Assembly (NCBI GenBank): GCA_033761835.1
Contig: JANRME010000363.1
Location: forward strand, 1-10,012
Length of the DNA: 10,012 bases
Direction of reading: 5' to 3'
DNA from: JADJNW01 sp033761835
GTDB taxonomy: Bacteria; Bacteroidota; Bacteroidia; Chitinophagales; Saprospiraceae
Position 1 is the stretch's first letter; every line of letters begins with the position of its first letter. The notes under the pieces were generated by a model. That model was not told the origin of the DNA. It did not search any database and worked only from the letters and a program-made list of their open reading frames with translations. Position numbers and translations under genes: made by a program. Below, one piece after another: positions 5,483 through 10,012 of this stretch.

Positions 5483-8400
5483 TTATAAAGCGCTTTCTAT
5501 TAATAGTTTATATATATTATTTCCCTTCAATAAATCAGGATTTCCCAGCACCACCACATATTCCCGCGCCCGCGTGAGCGCCACATTGAGCTTGCGGTCA
5601 ATGCCTTCATCAGAAAGCGAAGTGAGCGATGTAATTTGTGTAATGGAATTGGTACATAATGAAATGAGTATAATATCCCGCGCACCGCCCTGGTAGCGTT
5701 CGACGGTGTCAATCGTAATATTTGTTATATCTATATCTTTCTCTGTCAATACACTGCGAATTTGAGCAATTTGAGCACGGTATGGCGTGATGATGCCTAC
5801 GTTTGGAAGTTCCTTGCCGCTTGTTGCTTGCTGTTTTTTTGAAATATGTTGAAATGAGTTGTCTGGCATCTGGTCTCTGGCATCTGGCATTTTAATACTT
5901 GTCGCTTCTTGCTTGTTGCTTGTGGCTAAAGTCAATTCTTGAAAACTTAAAATCAATTCCGCAATCATCTCCGCTTCGTGGCGATTGGTCTTTTGAGTAG
6001 GGTTGGAGTTATCCGGCTCAGTCGGCAAAAAAAGTACGCGACTTTGAGCAAGCTTACGAATTAATGTATTGTTCGTTCCATTTAGCTGGAATGTAATATT
6101 TTCAATTTGACGTAAATAATTGGGGCTTGTTTCGGGTAAAATCTTTAATGTATTATCATAAAAATACCGATTTGGAAATTCCATAATATCGCGGTGCATA
6201 CGCCCCTGATGGCTGAGTTGCGCGTAGGCCCAATGCCAGTCTTGTTGCTGACAGCGTTTGAAAAGCCTTTCAAATAAAGAGTTTCGGAGGTTGGACAAGC
6301 CTATTGTTTTCAAATCTTCATCACGTACCGCCGAGGCTTCGGGATCTTGCACGACAACGGCAGGTAATTGTTTGTGATCGCCAATCAGGATGAAGCGCTT
6401 AAACTGCGGTAGAAGTCCCGCCAACATTGGCTCTAAGACTTGCGAAGCTTCATCAATAATGACCGTATCAAATGATTTAAGTTGTAATAATTCTGGCTTC
6501 GTGCCAATAGAAGCAACCGTTGCAATAACAATACGGTGACGTTCAATAATTTGCTTTAAATCTTGTCGATTTGTAATATTTTCGGTTTTGGTTTGTAATA
6601 ACTGCCCATGAAAGCGCTCGTCTGTCGCATAATGCGAGCCAATTCTGAAATACTCATTTCTAACCGAATCACTAATGTTTTCAATAGCTTCACACATTTC
6701 ATCCACCGCGCGATTCGTGTATGCTAATAATAAAATATTTTCATTTGTATTATTTAATAAATACTGCACCATATAACGCAACATCACACTGGTTTTGCCG
6801 GTGCCAGGCGGCCCCCATAATAAAAAGTAGTCGGGCACAGCGAGTAATTTGCAGAGGATGCGGTGCTGTTCTTCGGTCAATTCAGGATTATAAGGTAATT
6901 CCAATGTTTGCGTCCATTTCGGCGCCATTTGCCCCAGCAGCAGGGCTTTTCGGGCGGGTGAGCTTTTCGCAAAATCGTACAAACCGCGATACATGGCCAA
7001 AAAAGAACTATCCAGTAAATCGGGTTCGAGATTCCAATATTCAAAATGTTCAAAAATCGCCAGATTAAACTGCCGCGAACGCAAGCGAACCATTACGGTT
7101 TCTGGCTTCAACTCAACAATCGTGCATTTAAAAATTTGCTGTGCCAATGGCGAATCCCCTTCGGGATACAGCACGGCAATGTCTCCTTGTCGGAAATTGG
7201 CTAAAGGGTTCGTCCATTCGGTTTTAGAAAAAATAAGGAGCGGTTCGTCTTCATTTGCTTGATTATCTTTTACTTTCAAATGATTAATAATGCTAAAGCT
7301 TTCCTGTTTTCGCTCAAAAGTATCCAACCAAAGCGAAGCTTGCCCGTTGACCGATTCCAGACCCTGCACACCGGTTTTGGCTAATTGATGCTCTCTTGCA
7401 ATAAAGCCCGAAAATGCTGTGAAATACTTACGTTCGACTTCGTTCATGCCTTGCCAAAGTGCCTCAAATTCTGCCAAATCCTTTTGGGTAAATCCTTTCG
7501 CATTTGGAAAAGCCGAGGGTCGCAAGCGTCCAAACAAACGTTGACCTTGTTCCAACAAATCGCCTTCTTGTCCTATTTTCAAGAGTAGCCATTCGAGCGC
7601 CACGAGATGATTGCGCACTTGCAAAGCTTCATATTGCTGGCTTCTCACGCGCGGCGCGAAGCGCAGTTGTCGTTCTTCTTGCCCGGAATAAAGGATATAA
7701 CTCGCCGGATCGAGCCCTTTGCCGAAGGTGGATTGAATCAACAAATCGTAGAGCAAAGTTTGTGCAAAATGATTGCCGCTGATGCCGTAAGCATTGGGCA
7801 TAAAGGGTTTGCCGCTTTTGAGTTCGATAATTGCAGATTTTTCTTCTGATTGGAAAAAAATATCGAGTCGCCCTTGCAAACCGTGGGTTTCGGAGTAAAA
7901 TGTGGGTTCGAGAAAACAATTTTCAATCGCAATATTTTGCGCTGTTAAATCCTGTTGTACCAGTTTTTTTAGATTGATAAAATGCAATTGGCTGGTCTGT
8001 TGAATCTCACGGATTTCAGCGTTGTCGAATAAGCAAAATGATAAAGGATTGATTTGAAACACTTTAGGAAAGAGTTCTTTGAAAGCCCAATCGGATTTGT
8101 GCATCAATTCATCCAGAAAAAAATTGGCGATATTGCCCAGCAAGCGATACTTCGTATTTTCAAAAGGCAAGTATTTTTTTAGTAAATGCAAAAACGGCTC
8201 AGGCTGCGCCTCCCGGAAACATTCGGCTACAGCCGACACATCTACTAAATAATCAGGCTCCACCACAAATGCTTTGGGGCGATAAATGCCTGCTGTATCT
8301 ATCTCCACATCCAATAAATTCAGGGTAACTGGAAAGCCAAATACCTTGCGGATTGCGGCAATCGTCGGGTCGAAATTCTCATTATGCGCTGGCAAACTGT

Positions 8401-8917
8401 ATTGAATGCGAATCGTCGCCTCGGGTTGATCTTCTACTTTGGCAATCAATTGATTATGCTCAGAATCATCGGCTAAAGCGACCGCGCGGATCTTGGGACG
8501 GAAGGCGCGTACCTCCGCCGGACGGAAAGGCAAAGCCCAATTTTCAGGGATAATCGCTTGTAAATCAGTAGAAATCGGTGTTTCAAACAAAACTAAAATC
8601 GTTTCTGCCAAGACTTTCAAGCCCAGTTCATAAATTTTTTCATCCGCATTTTTATTTTGCAAAATATGCTCCGCTTGTCGCCGAAAAGTGTGAATGTAAA
8701 ATTGAAGTTTTTTATCAAATTGAAATCGGTGCGAAACGTAAGCAATTCGCGCAAAAAGTGTAGAAAACTGTAGGCGTTCCTGCTTGGTGACCTCTATAAA
8801 AATCACTTGCAACAAACGATAAAAAGCCTCTACCTTGCCTACTAAAGGCAGCGCTTCATTTTGTGCAATTTTCCAGATTTCCCGATAGAAAAGCTTTGCC
8901 AGCGCTTCGTTCTTCAT
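5483..8917 (-). CDS. Dna2-like fused PD-(D/E)XK nuclease and superfamily 1 helicase
   Basis: This 1144-residue protein fuses a Cas4/RecB-type nuclease to an SF1B helicase (Dna2/UPF1 group), so it probably unwinds and cuts DNA in repair or recombination. Residues 1-330 are a mostly helical region I do not recognise. The nuclease has GRLD (D352), IIELKSGK (E365, K367) and QTLLY (Q386, Y390). No cysteine cluster follows, so the iron-sulphur cluster of Cas4 and Dna2 seems absent. A beta-rich stalk (about 560-640) leads to Walker A GPPGTGKTS (702-710), IDEAS (821-825), GDHKQLP (846-852), QGRMH (904-908), ITPYRAQ (1043-1049), VERYQGG (1072-1078) and NVALTRAR (1111-1118). Residues about 998-1035 are encoded by degenerate 7-bp repeats inserted between helicase motifs. 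The ATG at 8915-8917 opens the frame; no good promoter was seen. The gene is convergent with Uma2 (12 bp gap) and divergent from RNase HI. Confidence 0.93.
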   Translation of the reverse strand: MKNEALAKLFYREIWKIAQNEALPLVGKVEAFYRLLQVIFIEVTKQERLQFSTLFARIAYVSHRFQFDKKLQFYIHTFRRQAEHILQNKNADEKIYELGLKVLAETILVLFETPISTDLQAIIPENWALPFRPAEVRAFRPKIRAVALADDSEHNQLIAKVEDQPEATIRIQYSLPAHNENFDPTIAAIRKVFGFPVTLNLLDVEIDTAGIYRPKAFVVEPDYLVDVSAVAECFREAQPEPFLHLLKKYLPFENTKYRLLGNIANFFLDELMHKSDWAFKELFPKVFQINPLSFCLFDNAEIREIQQTSQLHFINLKKLVQQDLTAQNIAIENCFLEPTFYSETHGLQGRLDIFFQSEEKSAIIELKSGKPFMPNAYGISGNHFAQTLLYDLLIQSTFGKGLDPASYILYSGQEERQLRFAPRVRSQQYEALQVRNHLVALEWLLLKIGQEGDLLEQGQRLFGRLRPSAFPNAKGFTQKDLAEFEALWQGMNEVERKYFTAFSGFIAREHQLAKTGVQGLESVNGQASLWLDTFERKQESFSIINHLKVKDNQANEDEPLLIFSKTEWTNPLANFRQGDIAVLYPEGDSPLAQQIFKCTIVELKPETVMVRLRSRQFNLAIFEHFEYWNLEPDLLDSSFLAMYRGLYDFAKSSPARKALLLGQMAPKWTQTLELPYNPELTEEQHRILCKLLAVPDYFLLWGPPGTGKTSVMLRYMVQYLLNNTNENILLLAYTNRAVDEMCEAIENISDSVRNEYFRIGSHYATDERFHGQLLQTKTENITNRQDLKQIIERHRIVIATVASIGTKPELLQLKSFDTVIIDEASQVLEPMLAGLLPQFKRFILIGDHKQLPAVVVQDPEASAVRDEDLKTIGLSNLRNSLFERLFKRCQQQDWHWAYAQLSHQGRMHRDIMEFPNRYFYDNTLKILPETSPNYLRQIENITFQLNGTNNTLIRKLAQSRVLFLPTEPDNSNPTQKTNRHEAEMIAELILSFQELTLATSNKQEATSIKMPDARDQMPDNSFQHISKKQQATSGKELPNVGIITPYRAQIAQIRSVLTEKDIDITNITIDTVERYQGGARDIILISLCTNSITQITSLTSLSDEGIDRKLNVALTRAREYVVVLGNPDLLKGNNIYKLLIESAL
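5814..5926. repeat. Degenerate heptamer repeats inside the helicase gene
   Basis: On the plus strand three tracts are visible. First, TTG-type heptamers at 5814-5834 (TTGCCGC, TTGTTGC, TTGCTGT). Second, CTGG-type heptamers at 5860-5890 (TGTCTGG, CATCTGG, TCTCTGG, CATCTGG, then CAT). Third, TTG-type heptamers again at 5899-5926 (TTGTCGC, TTCTTGC, TTGTTGC, TTGTGGC). Spacers are 25 and 8 bp. The block lies wholly within the helicase coding sequence and keeps its frame open. The encoded residues are rich in A, T, S, K, Q, D and P and are unlike the surrounding domain. Confidence 0.85.
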
Positions 8918-8943
8918 GCAATAATCGTGTGATACATTTTAAA

Positions 8944-8972
8944 GTGTGCCACATTTTGGAAATGCGGCACAC
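8944..8972. other. Interrupted stem-loop between the helicase and RNase HI genes
   Basis: GTGTGCC pairs with GGCACAC (7 bp); after one A/C mismatch CATTT pairs with AAATG (5 bp), leaving a TGG loop. The flanking genes diverge, so this is not the terminator of either. It lies 26 bp upstream of the helicase start and could be an operator, a leader structure or the remnant of a small repeat element. Function is unknown. Confidence 0.6.
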
Positions 8973-9010
8973 CCTTTCAGGCTAAGTTAGGCGTTTTTTT
9001 AGATAACACG

Positions 9011-9036
9011 TTTGCTAAACTTTGAAGTTTAGTAAA
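9011..9036. other. Near-perfect palindrome upstream of RNase HI
   Basis: TTTGCTAAACTT and AAGTTTAGTAAA pair across a TG centre over 12 positions with a single G/T exception; the core is CTAAACTTTGAAGTTTAG. It lies about 70 bp upstream of the RNase HI start. It could be a protein-binding site or a folded leader. The plus-strand sequence TATAATTG at 9050-9057, one base off TAnnTTTG, is a weak promoter candidate just downstream. Confidence 0.55.
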
Positions 9037-9106
9037 TGTAAATACAATATATAATTGGGATTTATTCGGCAGAAGCCCGATGTTTGCAATTTATAAAAAA
9101 AATCAA

Positions 9107-9733
9107 ATGGCAAAAAAGCAGAAATATTATGTCGTGTGGCAAGGCGCTGAACCTGGGATTTACAATAGCTGGGCGGCTTGTCAGGCACAAATTAAAGGTT
9201 ATCCTAATGCAAAATATAAAGCTTTTAATAACAAAGCCGAAGCCGAAGCTGCATTTCATGGGAATTATGATGATAATATTACGAGGAAAGTAAATGTCTC
9301 AGTTGATTTTAGCGAGAACGCACAAAAAGATATCGTTTGGGATAGCATCAGTGTGGACGCGGCTTGCAGCGGCAATCCGGGCGTGATGGAATATCAAGGA
9401 GTGGACACCAAGACCAAATTTCAATTTTTTCATAAAAAATTCGACCTGGGAACCAATAATATTGGGGAATTCCTTGCGATTGTGCACGCTTTGGCGATGT
9501 TCAAAAAAGATGGCAAGGATACGCCGATTTACACCGACTCTCGCAATGCCATGAAATGGGTACGCGAGAAAAAATGCAAAACCACGCTGGTACGCAACGC
9601 CAAAACAGAGATTGTGTGGCAATTGATCGAACGCGCTGAAAAATGGCTGCAAAGCAATACTTATCCCAATAAAATTATGAAATGGGAAACCGAAAAATGG
9701 GGCGAAATTCCTGCTGATTTTGGTAGGAAATAG
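9107..9733 (+). CDS. rnhA: Ribonuclease HI with N-terminal viroplasmin-type domain
   Basis: The 208-residue enzyme cleaves the RNA strand of RNA-DNA hybrids, for example Okazaki primers and R-loops. Residues 4-52 (KQKYYVVWQG, PGIYNSW, GYPNAKYKAFNN) are the small hybrid-binding viroplasmin-like domain also found at the N-terminus of eukaryotic RNase H1. The catalytic domain follows with all four acidic residues: D84 in SVDAACSGNPG, E121 in NNIGEF, D144 in YTDSRNA and D204 in IPADFGRK. An ATG at 9080 in the same frame would add nine residues, but MAKKQKYYVVW at 9107 is the usual family start, so I prefer it. The leader is A-rich without Shine-Dalgarno. The gene is convergent with peptide deformylase, with only 3 bp between the stop codons, and divergent from the helicase. 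Confidence 0.94.
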   Translation: MAKKQKYYVVWQGAEPGIYNSWAACQAQIKGYPNAKYKAFNNKAEAEAAFHGNYDDNITRKVNVSVDFSENAQKDIVWDSISVDAACSGNPGVMEYQGVDTKTKFQFFHKKFDLGTNNIGEFLAIVHALAMFKKDGKDTPIYTDSRNAMKWVREKKCKTTLVRNAKTEIVWQLIERAEKWLQSNTYPNKIMKWETEKWGEIPADFGRK

Positions 9734-9736
9734 CTT

Positions 9737-10012
9737 TTACTTACCAATAAATTTTAATTTATACTCGGCTTTTATCTTGCCTTTGCGGATATCTTCTAGC
9801 TTGCGACGCACCAGGCGTTTCTTTACTGGCTTTAGATGTTCTACGAATAAGACACCATCAATATGGTCGTATTCGTGCTGAATGACGCGCGCATTCACAC
9901 CAATGAATGTTTCTTCTTGTGTTTGAAAATTTTCGTCGAGCCAGCGCAAACGCAGTGTTGGCGGGCGATCCACGTCACCGCGTACTTCCGGTATGCTCAG
10001 GCAGCCTTCTTC
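9737..10012 (-). CDS. def: Peptide deformylase, C-terminal part
   Basis: Peptide deformylase removes the formyl group from the N-terminal methionine of new proteins at the ribosome. The visible 91 residues run in from the right edge of the window with an open frame. They include motif 2, EGCLS (the cysteine is a metal ligand), and motif 3, QHEYDH (both histidines are metal ligands and the glutamate is catalytic). Motif 1 (GxGLAAxQ) lies beyond the window. The tail RKLEDIRKGKIKAEYKLKF resembles the basic C-terminal extension usual in Bacteroidota enzymes. A GTG at 9971-9973 is an internal valine codon and not the start, because motif 2 lies upstream of it. The stop TAA at 9737-9739 faces the RNase HI stop. 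Confidence 0.95.
   Translation of the reverse strand, partial: EEGCLSIPEVRGDVDRPPTLRLRWLDENFQTQEETFIGVNARVIQHEYDHIDGVLFVEHLKPVKKRLVRRKLEDIRKGKIKAEYKLKFIGK

Noticed and set aside
5487..5496. Palindrome AAAGCGCTTT at the Uma2/helicase junction as a bidirectional terminator
   Set aside because: It has no loop and no adjoining T-tract, and it lies within the last helicase codons; ten bases of symmetry is weak evidence.
7629..7919. Second-frame open reading frames within the helicase gene
   Set aside because: They are shadows of the helicase frame; the arginine- and cysteine-rich translations show no domain.
9080..9106. Earlier ATG for RNase HI
   Set aside because: It adds nine residues before the highly typical MAKKQKYYVVW start; the later ATG fits the family.
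9971..9973. GTG as the start of a short protein at the right edge
   Set aside because: The frame continues upstream through the deformylase motif EGCLS to the window edge, so this is an internal valine codon.

Overview
The window comes from a member of the Bacteroidota, possibly a Saprospiria-like lineage (the finer placement is a guess). Three things support the phylum. Two upstream regions carry the Bacteroidota-type -7 element TAnnTTTG close to a start codon. The starts examined have A/T-rich leaders and no Shine-Dalgarno sequence. The gene families also fit: a GH57/DUF3536 protein, a viroplasmin-type RNase HI, a Uma2-family protein and a peptide deformylase tail. Hand-counted G+C is about 43% over the Nudix gene and about 34% over the DUF2199 gene.

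Layout, left to right. Positions 1-228 hold a tandem array of 42-bp units, each made of two 21-bp hairpin half-units. Next come a GH57 family protein with a DUF3536 region (minus, 262-2682), a divergent Nudix hydrolase (plus, 2826-3311), a small DUF2199 protein (minus, 3384-3944) and an esterase-family alpha/beta hydrolase (minus, 4014-4745). A Uma2-family gene broken by one in-frame TAA follows (plus, 4877-5470). Then a large Dna2-like nuclease-helicase (minus, 5483-8917), RNase HI (plus, 9107-9733) and the C-terminal part of peptide deformylase (minus, 9737 to the right edge).

The genes do not form one pathway. Orientation alternates, so most are probably transcribed alone. Only the esterase and DUF2199 are co-directional neighbours, and a repeat block separates them. 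The helicase and RNase HI share a divergent intergenic region with two inverted repeats; both act on nucleic acids, but nothing else ties them together.

The most unusual content is the short-repeat load. Three different families appear in 10 kb: 21/42-bp hairpin repeats at the left edge, degenerate 8-bp repeats in inverted orientation on both sides of the AT-rich DUF2199 gene (including a perfect 18-bp inverted repeat), and degenerate 7-bp repeats inside the helicase coding sequence, in frame, between two conserved helicase motifs. I see no insertion sequence, tRNA, rRNA or CRISPR array. No gene-free stretch exceeds 300 bases; the longest is the repeat array at the left edge.
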